A stretch of DNA of 64,000 nucleotides from Cyrtodaria siliqua (GCA_037043455.1 JAWPHD010001332.1:268850-332849), one strand, 5' to 3'; shown: positions 10,845-23,240, numbered from the stretch's first letter. Notes: generated from the sequence alone by a model not told the origin. A program made the numbers and translations.

Positions 10845-13323
10845 CTGAAACATACAAAAGTACATCAGTGAATAGTGCCTGAACTGCCTGTATGCAACTA
10901 TAGCAACTGTTAACATGCTCAATGTGTTCATTCCTGCATTTGTAAAATGGATTCTTCTTTAGGTTGGGTCATAGACAATCCAATAAATGGGATGTAAAGG
11001 CAAGTTAAAAAAAATTCTATAAAAAAACACGCCTCTAAATATATAGACAGTAGTCGATTGATTGAATTGGATTTTATAGTCGCACCAACAGCTAAGGTCA
11101 TATGGCGACTTTCCAGCTTCCATTGGTGGAGGAAGACCACAGGTGCCCCTCCGGGCAATTTTCGTGCATGGGCGGGCACCTGGGTAGAACCACCGACGTT
11201 CCGCAAGCCAGCTGGAAGACAGTAGTCGAAGAAACAGTTCTAGTTCTACAAAACATAAAATTTTCTGGAGAGCATTCCCTCGGTCCTTCCACATCAGGTG
11301 TGGCTGACGAATTTGTAGATATAGAAATTATAGGGAAATCCTTCACTAGATGGTAGAAGTGTTATTTTTTTCACGAACGAGTGTATGCGAGTGAGCGAGT
11401 GAAAAAACAAAACACAACTACAATGGAGTAAAGAACTTTCCCTATAATCGAACCAGCAGTTAAATAATCTATTTACTAGATTTTAATTGTTTATGTATAA
11501 TTTTAGCCCAATTTATTCGCTTTATTGAACGTTGTCTTCGGATGACGTCATAACTCAACGTCACAGTTATTTTTGTGTTCGGAGTTAGTTATTAATATTT
11601 ATCGATTATGAATATTCTTTCACTGATAAATCAATATTCTTTCACTGATAAATCCCAATCTTTCACCCACATAAACGTAATAAATGATAATACTAGCAGA
11701 TTAGTAAGTAGGGTTTTCCTATTTATTTATGTTTTGCCATTTGCTTAGGCTATAAATATAAATGTGTGAAAAAACTTTCTACACCTGCTTTCATGACACT
11801 TAAAACACTAGAACAAAAGATGGTGTAGTGACCCATCCACTGATCCTCCAAGGCACTTGAATTCAGAAGCAACACATGTGTAATTACAACATTCAGAACT
11901 TTATTACATATAACAAACAACACACAGATTAAAACCAAAAAGTTTGTAAACTATACCTTAATTTTTGGATATTATATGCACTTGTATACAACTTGACTAC
12001 AATTTGCTTAGCAATTCCAGTTTCCACAAATATAAGTATACTGAGATGTTACCCATTACTTGTATCCATTAGACAAATTATATATTCATTGCTGAAATTT
12101 AAATGCAAAAACCAGCATCAAATGTTTTTCATTCTCGTTTGCCAGAGTTTCACAGTGGTACCCGTCGTAAATCCTCTCGGACAATCTGTCACTTATCTAG
12201 GAACGAGGCGGAATGACCAATCAGATGATCGGTTTCAAGTTGAAACAGTATATGACGGGATCGATTAACGTTAAGTTCAATTATTTGTGTAAGGTTAAAT
12301 GTAGCTATCTAAACCTAATCGCACTATGCTTGTAACTATTTATTTTGACGTAGATATTTTTTATAGAACAATCAAAACGGAATAGACTTACAGTCTGCTT
12401 GCTCTAAAATATCTACTGTGCATGCCGATACATATTTATCGCTGGTTTTAATCACAGATACGACTCGGGGACAGTTTAACTCAGAAATGTACGATTGAAG
12501 TTTTTTGCAATCATCATTTTCCAAAATTACTCCAAATGAATAAATGAAGAATTGTTGTTCCAACACCCATCAACACAATACCTTAGGTTTATTTTAAGCT
12601 GCTCAAGAGAGAGAGAGGAATGATACGCTGGAATCCACGAAGGTGCACTTCTCATACGGTACTACTATGGTTCTTTAACATGCTTGAAGGATAAGATTCT
12701 AAAACACGGGACCACCGTTTAAATCCACATGATGGATGAATGAATGAATCAATGGTGTTTTGTCGACACATAAATAGGTCATATTGTGCGCAAAAACTGA
12801 TGAAAGATGAAGAAATGAAGTAGTAATTAAAAATTAATGTAAATGTATAAAGATAAAACTATTTACAAATAAGGGATATGGTAGTATATGATGAATGAAG
12901 CCGAGGAAAGTGTATTGCTTTTGGCCATATAAAAAAAAAGTCAGTGGCTATACGTACAATTAGTAAACATACATGAATAATGGCAATACTGTGGCAACAA
13001 AAATGTCTGCTCATAACGGATCACCTTATGCGAACTGCATTGGTTTCTCTATTATATGTACTAATAAAGTTACAAGTTTCCTTTATACCATATCTCCCCT
13101 TATAGTAGCACCCAGCCCCTCCTCCTTCCCCACCCCTCCCCTTTGCATTTTGCACAGCGACCAGATTCTAATATTAGGTGAATTACGGTATGCTAAACAG
13201 AGCCTTTTTAATGTCTACTGACAACACTGTCTAATTAATTAAAGAAGAACTTATGAAGTCCAGTATTTTTTTGTAATTACTTTAGTATTGTTGGTACATA
13301 CACTTTATACTCCACTGTGAATT
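10845..13323. other. Intron between array exons 4 and 5
   Basis: No gene recognised. It carries a dispersed repeat (11,044-11,240), a short hairpin-like pair (AATTATAGGGAAA near 11,326 with TTTCCCTATAAT near 11,437), a direct duplication TATTCTTTCACTGATAAATC at about 11,608-11,655, and a C-rich tract near 13,110-13,145. Overlapping open frames on both strands at 10,928-11,356 are readings of the repeat. Confidence 0.55.
11044..11240 (+). repeat. Dispersed repeat, copy 1 (partner at 19,725-19,940)
   Basis: It shares CACCAACAGCTAAGGTCATA, then a TTTCCAGCTT block, GGCACCTGGGTAGAACCAC and CAAGCCAG with the copy at 19,725-19,940 in the same order. It is interspersed and of unknown class, possibly SINE-derived. 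Confidence 0.75.
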
Positions 13324-13643
13324 CTATTCCAAGAAAACAGATCCGTGAACACTAAATATGTGAGCCTTAAGGTTATTTTTCTGCGCAAATCCTTTAGAGC
13401 ATGCCTGACAGACATAAGGTTTCAAGCCAGTATGAATACGGCGATGAATCTCAAGCTGAGATTTGTAACCAAATACCATCCCACAATGCTCGCAGTTAAA
13501 GGGCGGGGCCCAATTGCTCTCTTGAGGTGGTGAAGTCAGTGTCTGTTCCAAACTCGACTGACGCTGTGCTGGTACAAATGGCTGGGTCAAGGTCGAAGAC
13601 AATGACCTTGACCTCTGTACAGGATTATGAACCTGGTGTAAAC
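13324..13643 (-). CDS. Alternative terminal exon, two C2H2 zinc fingers (array exon 4)
   Basis: The acceptor TTTTTATCCTTACAG ends at 13,644. The exon is 320 nt in the common phase, with 105 residues after the junction Ser. A 55-residue Ser/Gln/Thr-rich lead (RSRSLSSTLTQPFVPAQRQS) precedes finger 1, CEHC-X12-H-X3-H with helix YKSQLEI. The linker is TGLKP rather than TGEKP. Finger 2 is CQAC-X12-H-X4-H with helix QKNNLKA, and the tail is GSVFLE. The fingers are closest to those of the exon at 23,303-23,637. The open frame extends a little beyond the acceptor into the intron; the acceptor defines the true start. Confidence 0.92.
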
Positions 13644-15545
13644 CTGTAAGGATAAAAAGGTTTTGTTTTTTAAAAGGTTCCAAATTCCTAAACCTAACAA
13701 TTCTGAACTAAAGATATCCATGTATCAACCAGTAAAACAAATATTCAATTTATTTTTTATTCGGATATTAAAACAATGACAGATTATAACATATATATAC
13801 ATGTATACAGACAAGAAAACACAATATGAGGAATGACCTAAATATAGATCCATGCAAAGAAAACTTGTTAATAAAACAGTGAATACAATTTGCTTAGCTA
13901 GCCAAAAAAAAAATGTTGTATTTTTAAAATATATACCAAATAGTGTCCTTCATTAACATGCTGTTTTTATTAAATTGTGAATGTTTTATTCAAACAAAAT
14001 GTTATTCTCTTAACGGTACTTGTAATGCCTTTGTAAATCACACTAGCATAACTGGGAGATGTCAACAAAAAAAATCCACTGCTTTTGCAATACAAACCTC
14101 TGCATACCAGCTAGAGCAATACTAAAATAAATCTATACTGGTATCATTAAAGAAATTTCAAAATGTTCAATGAACAAGGTCAGTGTGTACTTTTATTGGG
14201 ATACTAAATTTGTGTTAATATTGTGAAAGGAAACCATTGCTGCTAAAAACTTCATATGGATTATTTTTACTACTTCTTGACCATACTACCTAGACTGGTA
14301 TGTAATGATTTTATATTGCAAATTCTGCATAAATATAATTAAATACTGCCAAATTATCAATATAGTTCAATGTAATTTACAAAGGCATTACAGGGCAGGA
14401 AAATCTGTTTCCGAGTTGTAACTGCTCCTACGTAATATCTGAATGGTCAAATGGATAAATTGTTAAAGAATTCATCTGAATATCTACTCGTCCTGCACAA
14501 TGAACACTCAATTAGATTATAATTCCGTACGCATTTGGTGTCAGACCAGTCATGAAGTACTTCCAGGTCATAGGATGCTAAAATAGTTCCATGAAAAAAT
14601 CCAAAGTTTCTAGTTTGCATGTGTTTCTCCCAAGATAAGTTTTTATTTCATTGTTAAATCCAACCTGATGTTAAAGTATTATGTCTGTTGTCAGGAATAG
14701 TATTTTACTGTGTTTGTCAGAACTATTTCTTTGGACAGTATGACCACAGTGGGTAGGTATCGATGCGGCTTGACCTACGTTTATTTCAAAATACGCATAG
14801 TCACAGGGTCTTCAACAGAAATTATTTAAGGGATAGGGGAAATTAAATTTGAATGTCATGGGGTTGGTGTGCGAGGGAGGTACCCTTTGGGTGACCAAAT
14901 ATTTTTACGGATCATGATTTATTTAGATGCAATGTGAAGTATATTTCAACTGTAAATGAAAGGGTTTTTAACAAGTATAGCCTACAAGGAGCTATTTATA
15001 GACAGGTATAATGCATTTTGGAGATTTATTGGTGTTTTTAAGGGATAGGGCAGGGAGATAAAAGGATAGGGGGGTTATTAAGGAGTAGGGGGAAATTAGA
15101 TTTTAGCATTAAGGGATAGGGGAAATATGCTCTTAAATGGCCTGTGGAAGACCCTGCGTCACTACATCAGTGTGAATGAGGTGAAATGTTGAAAACCTGA
15201 ATCGGTGTTTTATTCCAGATATTGGACTGTGTTTGTAATTCATAGAATTGAAATGCATTTAAGCGAACGAATGTTGTGGAACTTGTGCCTGATCTCCAAA
15301 AATAGCTTATTTTGCATTGTGTTCAATGGGCTGATTTTCACCGGTCTAACACCATATACAAGATGGTTCTTAATAAATCATTGCAATGTCATGTCAAAGC
15401 AAATATATTAAAGTATCTTCCATGTTGCTAAATATTACCCTTGGCATAGAAAACAAAACAAATCCACTGAAAAAGTACTCAGTACCGATAAATAAAACTT
15501 GTTTACTAGAGCAGTAACATCTGAGGACAAGCATTTTTGTCTTGG

Positions 15546-15795
15546 ATTGGCTGATTGAATGGTATTTTACATCATTTTCAGCACATTTTAAGCTATATAA
15601 ATTATGACGGTTTATTGTTTGAAGTGATGAAGGCTGGTAGGTTGAATGGTGTTTTACATCATTTTCAGCACATTTTAAGCTATATATGACAGTTTATTGT
15701 TTGAAGTGATGAAGGCTGGTAGGTTGAATGGTGTTTTACGTCATTTTCAGCACATTTTGGACTAAATACATGACAGTAGATTTTTTGAAGTGGTA
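15546..15795 (-). repeat. Three tandem copies of about 85-90 bp from a SINE-B tail
   Basis: The phrase GGTGTTTTACATCATTTTCA followed by GCACATTTTAAGC and a TTTATTGTTTGAAGTG block repeats three times. The third copy runs directly into the SINE-B body, so the array probably grew from that element's end. Confidence 0.8.
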
Positions 15796-16022
15796 GTGGC
15801 AGACCACCCACTTTTCCTGGGTAGAACCAGTACTGTACAGCTCCCGCATCTGTAAGAATTGACCCTTTCTTACTTACAAGTCAACCTCCCAGTGGGATTA
15901 GATCCCACAATGATGAGAAGCGAGAAGGTTTCAAACTCAGTGTCTTTACCATACCGGTCACTGATTCCCTTTTTCCTGGGTAGAACCAGTACTGTCTACC
16001 TCCCGCCATCCATACGAATCAA
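15785..16022 (-). mobile_element. SINE family B copy
   Basis: It is the reverse complement of the family seen at 17,758: a box-B region (TGGGATTAGATCCCA on plus) and a CCTGGGTAGAACCAGTACTG tail motif, here present twice (15,820 and 15,975 regions). Confidence 0.75.
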
Positions 16023-16096
16023 GTGTCTTGGAGACCAGAAGTTACGTTAAGTCACCAAACGTCAAAAATTCGACAATAAAAGATCATAATTAGTAA

Positions 16097-16597
16097 GGCT
16101 AAATAAAATTATACCTGTGTTTACTGTAACATTGCTGAAAAAAATAGGGTAGGTAGGTAGGCATTTTATTGTATTTTATTTTTTTATTTTATTTTTTGGC
16201 GAAGTTACATTTAAGGTGGCGATGAGCTTTGATGAATTTGATGAATGGGAAAATGTGGTATTTTAAAAACTACAATAGATAACAAATGAAATTGTGTATG
16301 TGTTATTGTTTCCCAAAAGGCATGGCAACAACTGGCTCTTTTCCCAATCACTTGCAATTATTGCAAAGGGGTAAAACCTTATTTTTCGCAAGTCCGGAAG
16401 AGGTTCAGTTCCAACAGCAGGACAATGAGTACATGAGTCGACCGTGATCGCGTGAACATAATTATTTAAAAATAAAAAAATAAAATAATAAAAAAATAAA
16501 TTTATTATTTTATTTTCAATAAAATAAAAAAAGAGTCGGGAGTGTTTTCAGAGGGTCGGTCGGGTTACAGTAAACTCAGGTATAATTTTATTTGGCC
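16097..16597. mobile_element. Harbinger-like nonautonomous element, 501 bp
   Basis: Terminal inverted repeats of about 34 bp begin GGCTAAATAAAATTATACCT at the left and end with the complement (AGGTATAATTTTATTTGGCC) at the right. Both ends are flanked by TAA (16,094-16,096 and 16,598-16,600). A TWA target duplication with GGCC-type ends fits PIF/Harbinger. The interior is AT-rich with a GGGTAGGTAGG phrase shared with the elements at 30,700 and 54,063. Confidence 0.85.
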
Positions 16598-16789
16598 TAA
16601 GTCCCACATCAAAAAAAAATTCAAATAAACTCTGATTAAAAAACGAGTTTGTTTCCAAAAGATTTCACTATCATCATGCAACAGAAGCATTCAGATTGAC
16701 AAACTTTTCAACTTATTGATGTCTAAATTTTTGCAAATATTAAAATTGCATAAACTGTACTTTGCTTTCTGTGTTTGTTGGCCGGAGGG

Positions 16790-16912
16790 TTTAACGCCAT
16801 TTTCAGCACAGTTTAGGCTATGTACGATGGTAGATTTTTGTGATGGAGGCAGATCAGCCACATATTTCCTGGGTAGAACCAGTACTGTATACCTTCCACC
16901 ACCCGTAAGAAA
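16790..16912 (-). mobile_element. SINE family B, partial copy
   Basis: It contains CATTTTCAGCACAGTTTAGGC and CCTGGGTAGAACCAGTACTG in the spacing of the other family-B copies. It lies just downstream of the 17.0 kb exon on the gene strand. Confidence 0.65.
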
Positions 16913-17035
16913 CGCTTTCTCACACGTTTTCTATCCTATACATACACTAATAGCAATCACTTCCATTTTCAAGCTTCACCCGCAGTACGTCAGATCTCCA
17001 ATGTTTAATTTGTCTATCAATCTTTTCTCACACTT

Positions 17036-17349
17036 TCACTTCGTGAACGTTACCACGCTAGAATCTAACAGATCTTTGTGCACAATCATATGAGTTTTCA
17101 GATGATATTTCCTTCGAAATGATCTTCCACAAAGTCGACATACGAAAGGCTTTTCTCCAGTATGTGTTCTCATGTGGCTATTTAGATGGGAAATGCACTT
17201 CACGCGTAGCCCACACATCTGGCAGTTTAACTGTTTCTTTTCCCCACTTTGTATGTAGTTATATTGCATGTCCGTTCCCACATTCCAAGAGTCGGCGTCC
17301 GAGTGATCGCTCAAATTGCCAATGCTTCCCATAGCAATCACTTGCGGAT
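17036..17349 (-). CDS. Alternative terminal exon, two C2H2 zinc fingers (array exon 3)
   Basis: The acceptor ACATTCTTTCAG ends at 17,350. The exon is 314 nt in the common phase, with 103 residues after the junction Asn. A 43-residue lead contains SDADSWNVGTDMQ. Finger 1 is CQMC-X12-H-X3-H with helix CISHLNS and Val where the classical aromatic sits. A TGEKP linker leads to finger 2, CRLC-X12-H-X3-H with basic helix RKYHLKT. The tail is KDLLDSSVVTFTK. The lead, both fingers and the tail align along their length with the exon at 20,486-20,811, so the two are the youngest clear duplicate pair of complete exons. Confidence 0.93.
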
Positions 17350-17757
17350 CTGAAAGAATGTAGTTAAGACAATTAGCAAATAGTATATCAAACAGCAACA
17401 TTTTCTACTGGTGTTCTCAATTACTCAAAAATACAAGTACACGTTTTCACAGAATTTAAAATGGTTTATTAGCATTGCTACAACTAAGAACACTGCATTA
17501 TACAGGGGGTATATACTTTACTAAGTCGATCAAACTGACAAGAAGCATCATCAATAATGGTGTGAACACCAGTTTTCGAGATTTTACAATACTGCAAAAA
17601 CTTAAGATGAAAAGGGGGATAAATTTGGTAAAAGGCATGACAGAGATAAGGTGATTGTAACACAATGATGAACACGTATTTCAAGTTTCAAAGCTGTCTG
17701 TCAATACTTTATGATTGGAATTGCAAAATGCTGACCAATGACTGGACAGTCAAAGCG

Positions 17758-17940
17758 TATCCGTGGCTGAGGGGTTGACGACGTTTACATTGCCTTGTAA
17801 ACCTTCTCGCCTCTCAATGCTGCGGGTTCGAATCCCACTGGGAGCTTGACTTGTGAGGAAGTGTCGATTCTCATGGATGGTGGGAGGTGTACAGTACTGG
17901 TTCTACTTTTCCCTCCACCACCAAAAAAAAATCCATCATA
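17758..17940 (+). mobile_element. SINE family B, copy with intact tRNA-like head
   Basis: A box A (GTGGCTGAGGGGTTGA) and box B (GGGTTCGAATCCC) about 60 bp apart, with a long variable-arm-like stretch between them, indicate a class II (Leu/Ser-type) tRNA ancestor. The tail carries GTACAGTACTGGTTCTAC. Other copies lie at 15,785, 16,790 and 53,455, on the opposite strand. Confidence 0.8.
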
Positions 17941-17955
17941 TATAACCTTACATGT

Positions 17956-19030
17956 CAGTGCTCCAAGAATAGAATAGCTCGATGCCTGGGGCTCCTCAAA
18001 ATCCATTCCGGGCCTGTCTCATTTTGCATACAAGGAGCCCGTCGGGCCTGTCTAAAAAAAAAATAAAAAAAATAAAAAGGATCCTCAAGACAAAATACTC
18101 CCATGTGTATTCTGAACTATGAAAACACTTGCAATAAAGTAATTAAAATTTGAAATACACAAACTGAAACAATAAGAAGATTGAATATTTTGCCTGGCGT
18201 CGTGTCGGCAGTTTGTCACAACATTGAGATTGACAATTTCTGACGTAAAACTACATTATCCTGCTATTAGGGTTGTATTTTCTTTCCTCTTTGATAAGAA
18301 ATACCATTTTTGGCATTCAAAACACATTAATGCATGAAAAAAGTTCCTAATTGATGGTATTTCGATTGAATGTTTGTGAAATTTTCGGGCCGTAAAAGTG
18401 CGGTGGCATAGTAGTTTGGATGGTACATAATTTCGGATTTTTTTTTTTTTGATTTATTTTTTTACATAATCGAATAAGAAAAACATTTCTATTCTTTATT
18501 TAATCCATCATTCTTTCTTTTATCATGTGTTCCTGGAATCCTACTTTTAAATGAATTCTTAGTTTTTTTCTACTCTAGGCTCCTAATTCTTCAACTTGGA
18601 GAAAGTGGTGACAAAATGAAAAATATAGCCAGAGGAGGCCCTGATAGTCTAATAAAACCTGATTAAAAATTTGGCTCCAAGTTCGGCTCCAGTTTCACCA
18701 AGTCGGCTCTGATTATTATCGCTTGGCAAAAGTGCTAGTACTCTCCTTTGCATCGGTTGTAAATTTCAATGTAATATTCTATTCTAACGAAGTGATAAAT
18801 AAGTCTGCTGACTAGGGAGCATAAAGTGGTAACAAAAAGAAAAATATAGTCAGGGGAGGTTCCGAGTTTGAGAAATACATACATAACAAATGTGTGCTAT
18901 AAAAGCGAATAAAGACACATTTCCACTAAGAAAAAAATATTGGACCTTTCCATTTTAAATCAGGGCCTGTCCATTTTCAGAAGCAACAAGCCCTGGGCCT
19001 GTCTCTTAAAATAATTTTCTGTGAGCACTG
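17956..19030. mobile_element. hAT-like nonautonomous element, 1,075 bp
   Basis: The left end is CAGTGCTCC and the right end GGAGCACTG-like (GTGAGCACTG). CATGT directly repeats on both sides (17,951-17,955 and 19,031-19,035). GGGCCTGTC phrases recur near both ends. No transposase frame is left. Confidence 0.8.
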
Positions 19031-19724
19031 CATGTGTTGAAAATGACGTAAAACACCATACAAAAAAACTGGACATTCAGAATGTTAACCAAAAATCCAA
19101 GTGGAAAAGGGGGATAATTCTGGTAAAATGCATGACAGAGTTATGGTACTTGTCACATATGGATGTGTAATAATGATTAACATGTGTGCCAAGTTTCAAA
19201 TATTTCTGGCATTTGTTTTTTGGAATAGACATGACTGTACATTTAAAATGTTAAGTAAAAAGGGAGAACAATTCTCATAAAATGCATAACTGAGTTATGG
19301 TGCTTGTCACATATGGTTGAAAAATGTAAGTCGTGAGTGATTTAAGACTTTTGGTGTTTGTCATTTATGTTGTGTTTGTCATTTACGTTGTGTAATGATA
19401 ATGAACATGTGTGCCAAGTTTCAAAGCTTTCGGACATTTCGTTTGCGAAATGAGGAAAACAGAAACTACCAAAATGCGTAGACAGACGGACGGATAGATG
19501 GAAATCACCAAACCATAAGCCTGAATTTGCTACGCAATCTGGCTCAAAATGTATGAATGCATTCAAAATCGCTTTTTTTTTTAAACATATTTTTTGGGGA
19601 GCGTTTCAGAAATCAGAAAATCAGCACTATTTAAAATAATTTCCACTAAAATTTTGCACATTTCACATACATGTTGTCCATATTTGAACACTGTTTAATT
19701 CTCCATCAAAAACAATTGAATAAA

Positions 19725-19940
19725 TTGGGAGTTTATTGTCACACCAACAGCTAAGGTCATATGGTGAATTTCCAGCTTCTATTGATGGAGGAAGATAGAC
19801 AAGGTGCCTCTACGAGCAATTTTCGTGCACGGACAGGCACCTGGGTAGAACCACAGACTTTCCTCAAGCCAGTTCACTGATAACTTCCTGACATAAAGAT
19901 TCCTGGTCCCATGAGGGCTCGAACTCAAAGCGGTGAGTGG
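19725..19940 (+). repeat. Dispersed repeat, copy 2 (partner at 11,044-11,240)
   Basis: It has the same ordered blocks as the 11 kb copy, including CACCAACAGCTAAGGTCATA and GGCACCTGGGTAGAACCAC, and extends further 3' to a GGGCTCGAACTC box-B-like string, which supports a tRNA-derived SINE origin. Confidence 0.75.
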
Positions 19941-20039
19941 CAATAATTAAAACAAGATTAGAAAACAAGGTTGGTCCCCATTCTCACTTGATCGCCCACC
20001 AATCCTCCACTAGTACCAAATTCTTACTCCTTGAACATT

Positions 20040-20485
20040 AACACACTAGGATTTACCACATATTTAAGCACAACCAAATTAGAAAATGTTGTTTTTCCGT
20101 AAGGAATTTGATTGTATTTATTTTTATTTTACCTTCTCCCATATTGTAACTGGATATTTCGTTCTCTTTTCGATTCCAACAAAATAAAAAATAGTTTCCA
20201 AATTTATTTATTTTTTCATAAAAATAATAGCCTCTAATGGGTTTTCTACAACATTTTTACGCACAATTAAATACGGTTTCTACAAGATATCTATGCACAA
20301 CCATATGGAGTACCACCTCATCTCTATGCACAATCGTATGTTTTTTCTATAAGATCTCCAAGTTAAGAATGCAGTTTATATACAAACGTATTTCAACAAA
20401 ACACTACTGTCTTTTCTATAAGATCCTTATGCACAAATATATGGGTTTCAACAACATCTTTTTTTTATGTAAACAAATGTTTTTT
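20040..20485 (-). repeat. 3' UTR degenerate repeats resembling the end of finger 2
   Basis: On the plus strand the phrases TCTACAAGATCTTTATGCACA and CACAATCGTATG or CACAACCATATGG recur about every 35-70 bp. The end of the adjacent exon reads TCTACAAGCTCTTTATGCACA then ATCATATGGG (20,512-20,543), which is the complement of THMIVHKELVE. The flank thus looks built from decayed copies of the last finger's C-terminal half. Confidence 0.7.
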
Positions 20486-20811
20486 CTACAAGATCTTAAC
20501 GCATGATGAGTTCTCTACAAGCTCTTTATGCACAATCATATGGGTTTTCAGATGGTATTTCCTGATAAATGACTTTCCACAAACTGGGCACACAAATGGT
20601 CTTTCTCCAGTATGTGTCCTCATGTGTTGTTCCAAATGGGAAACAAATTTCACATTTAATCCGCATATTTGACAATTCACATCTTTTGGTCTATATTTTC
20701 TGCTATCCAACAGTTCTGGCTTGAGTTCCATTCCAACATTCCAAGAGTCTCCATAGTTGCCATCCTCAGACAGCGACTGATTGGTCCAATTTCCTAAGTT
20801 GTGGACTTCCA
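20486..20811 (-). CDS. Alternative terminal exon, two C2H2 zinc fingers (array exon 2)
   Basis: The acceptor TATACCATTTCAG ends at 20,812. The exon is 326 nt in the common phase. The codon formed with the A that ends exon 3 is ATG, so the Met here is internal to the spliced protein and need not be a start. After it come 107 residues: a lead with EDGNYGDSWNVGMELK; finger 1 CQIC-X12-H-X3-H with helix FVSHLEQ and Val in place of the aromatic; a TGERP linker; finger 2 CPVC-X12-H-X3-H with helix RKYHLKT; tail KELVENSSCVKIL. It is paralogous along its length to the exon at 17,036-17,349, and the two share an identical second-finger helix. Confidence 0.93.
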
Positions 20812-21094
20812 CTGAAATGGTATAAATAAGTTATTAGTTAACTGCCAATGTTTATTCCTGTAAAGCATGTCAATAACAGCTACAATATCACATTCTCAGT
20901 GCTAATGTTTATATTTCTGTGGCTCCAAGAGTGGGAATTTTGGTGAATACTGCATACATTGTTTAGGCAGTAATCTGGTGTTTATTTGTTTATTATTTGT
21001 CTGCATCATGTGGCTGTACTGGTGACAACCCCATTTTTTGTTCATGTTCATTAAAGGTCTTCATCATGATCCCTGCTGCTTGTTTCAGGTGCCA

Positions 21095-21330
21095 TCTCGC
21101 TCACATCAAAAGAGCAGTGGCAGAAAAACAATAAACGTGGCTCCAGCGTAAATGGAGTTTCTACGATAGAATTTGCAGCAACTCTGCAGTTCAGGGTGAG
21201 AAGGTCCGAGGCCCATTATCCATATTTTATCTCGATGTACATGGAGGATGAGCCTGGCATGTTCATTCCTGTTAAGCGCCATATAACCTTTCATGTGTTG
21301 GTGCACCTTAAAACCCAATTCAATTCAAAA
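21095..21330 (+). repeat. Dispersed repeat, copy 1 (partner at 26,693-26,945)
   Basis: About 230 bp are nearly identical to the 26.7 kb copy, from GCCATCTCGCTCACAT through GGCTCCAGCGTAAATGGAG and CATGGAGGATGAGCCTGGC to AATTCAATTCAA. The high identity marks it as the youngest interspersed family in the window. It is of unknown class. Confidence 0.85.
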
Positions 21331-22789
21331 TCTATATAAAGCTATGTATTCAATAGATAGTATCGAGATTCAATTTCTAGCTCTGCCCTCTATGGGTTAA
21401 TGTACTACAAACACTGATCTATGTGATATATTGTATCTTAGAGTTGTTTGTGGGACAACACATGCTTTTGGTACAGGTGTAAATATCGAATGAACGTTTA
21501 AATGACTCAAATCTATTGTGGATACATTAAGCTTGATTGACAGATCGGAACTATGTAATGTCCATGGCTCAATGTACTACAAATATTGGCCATTTGCTCC
21601 ACTATATTTGTGAAACAGCATGTGCTTTTCTTACAGGTGTAAATAACTGTTGAACATCTGATTGACTCAAATCTATAATCCTGATAGACATATCGGAAGT
21701 ATTTAGACACCACTCCAAAGATGGTTATGTAAGAAATAATGTACAGAAAATTTAGTTGTGGAGCATTTATTAATGTGCAGAAAGAGAGAGAAATAATATT
21801 ATATGATAAACATTATATTTGATTGAACACAGCTAATCCTAACAGAGTGTTAAGTCAAAATATCAAGTCTCCCTAAATTTTTGATAAATCAATATTTCTA
21901 CCAGAACTTGAGCATGTAAAAGCATTATGTTAAGAAGAAATGCAAATTAAAAATGTTTAATAGTACAAAACAATTTTATGAGAAAATGTACTTTGAAAAT
22001 TTTACACTAACCAAGGTATGTTTGAAAATATACAAAAGTGGAACAGGAATGGTACCATCCAAATAATGCAGCCACCCAAAAACATGCAATTAACAAACAC
22101 TTTATTAACATGGAATACTTTATAAGGAGAGAAATCACAAACATAAATTGGTGAACAATAGGGATATCCTCTTGCAATGGTCAGTGCCAAAATGGATTTG
22201 TTCCAGTCGGCTACATGAGCACCCAATAATTCAACTTCTACCACAAACACAAGGACGGGAGTTATTCTCCAACTTAAGAATGTAGTCGAAATAAAAATAT
22301 ATTTCACCAAAATATTAATAAAGGCGTTCGCAACATATAGTACACTGCTTTACAGCATTACTCGAATGTATATCGAAGGTCACCATATTGGTAACGTCCT
22401 ACTAGCATGACGCGCATCAGATTCCCACCAAAATGAATTGGAATCCAAAAAATCAAAGTTCTCTTCAACATGGCACAATGTCATTTAGCCGATAGCTCCA
22501 TCTACAGTTTATTTACATGAAAGCAGTGATAAAACCGTCACCACCTGCAACAGTTCAATATTTTCTCTGCCGTTGCCTTCCAGCTGTAAAAGAATGTCCA
22601 GAATTTGAACATATCAAAGCGTCGATATACACAAGAGGCGGGATCCCAAAAAATGACGGGATTGGCCAAGTTTTCACGATTGTACATACCCAGAATGCAA
22701 GCAAAGTTCTCCACTATCATTAACTTCTCCAGTTACGTATAACGGTTATCCACGACATACACACTTTTCAGTTAAAAGTATTGTTTTTT

Positions 22790-22935
22790 TCATGAGTTCT
22801 TAAAATACACAGATCAGCCTGCGAGCAACTTGCAGGCTGATCAGAGTTTACAATTTCCAGCTGCTGATCAGTCATTTTCCCCAAAACACCCCATTGTCAC
22901 ATATATGGAATGGTCTTAATTCAGTCAAAAGTACT
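22790..22935 (+). repeat. Dispersed repeat, plus copy 1
   Basis: CAGATCAGCCTGCGAGCAAC, GCTGCTGATCAGTCATTTTC and CCCCAAAACACCCC occur in order. It is repeated 340 bp downstream and, reversed, at 2,640-2,830. A local inverted pair (CAGCCTGCGAG and TTGCAGGCTGA) could form a hairpin. Confidence 0.7.
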
Positions 22936-23127
22936 GTTTTTTTCACGGGTTCTTAAAATACACGTGGATGGAAGTAAGATTTTCCAACTATAAAACCAGA
23001 ATATCCTTATCTGGTAAGCAAGAATATTTGAATTTAATCTTCAACTATTTTAAGAGCATTAAAATAGGCACCTAAAAATTTATTTATCCAGTTTCATTTT
23101 TTCTTTAATCCTGCTTGCATTTATAAT

Positions 23128-23240
23128 TAAATCTGAAACCCAGATCAGTCTGCGAGTAATTTGCAGGCTGTTCAGGGTTTACAATGTCAAGCTGCTGATC
23201 AGTCATTTTCCCCAAAACACCCCTTTGTCACATAAATGGA
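23128..23240 (+). repeat. Dispersed repeat, plus copy 2
   Basis: It has the same blocks as 22,790-22,935 (CAGATCAGTCTGCGAGTAAT, GCTGCTGATCAGTCATTTTC) and ends about 60 bp before the stop of the 23.3 kb exon. Confidence 0.7.

Larger units (their letters stand above)
13644..17035. other. Intron between array exons 3 and 4
   Basis: No gene. 13,700-15,540 holds nothing I can name beyond G-rich phrases (GGGATAGGGG recurring near 14,830 and 15,045-15,125). 15,546-16,912 is a cluster of SINE-B copies, their tails and a Harbinger-like element. Confidence 0.6.
17350..20485. other. Intron between array exons 2 and 3
   Basis: No gene. It contains SINE-B, a 1.1 kb hAT-like element, a dispersed repeat and the repeat-rich 3' flank of the 20.5 kb exon. 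The open frame 17,785-18,006 is a reading through SINE-B. Confidence 0.6.

Noticed and set aside
10928..11356. Overlapping frames on both strands
   Set aside because: They read through a dispersed repeat that also occurs at 19,725-19,940, where the frame is not kept.
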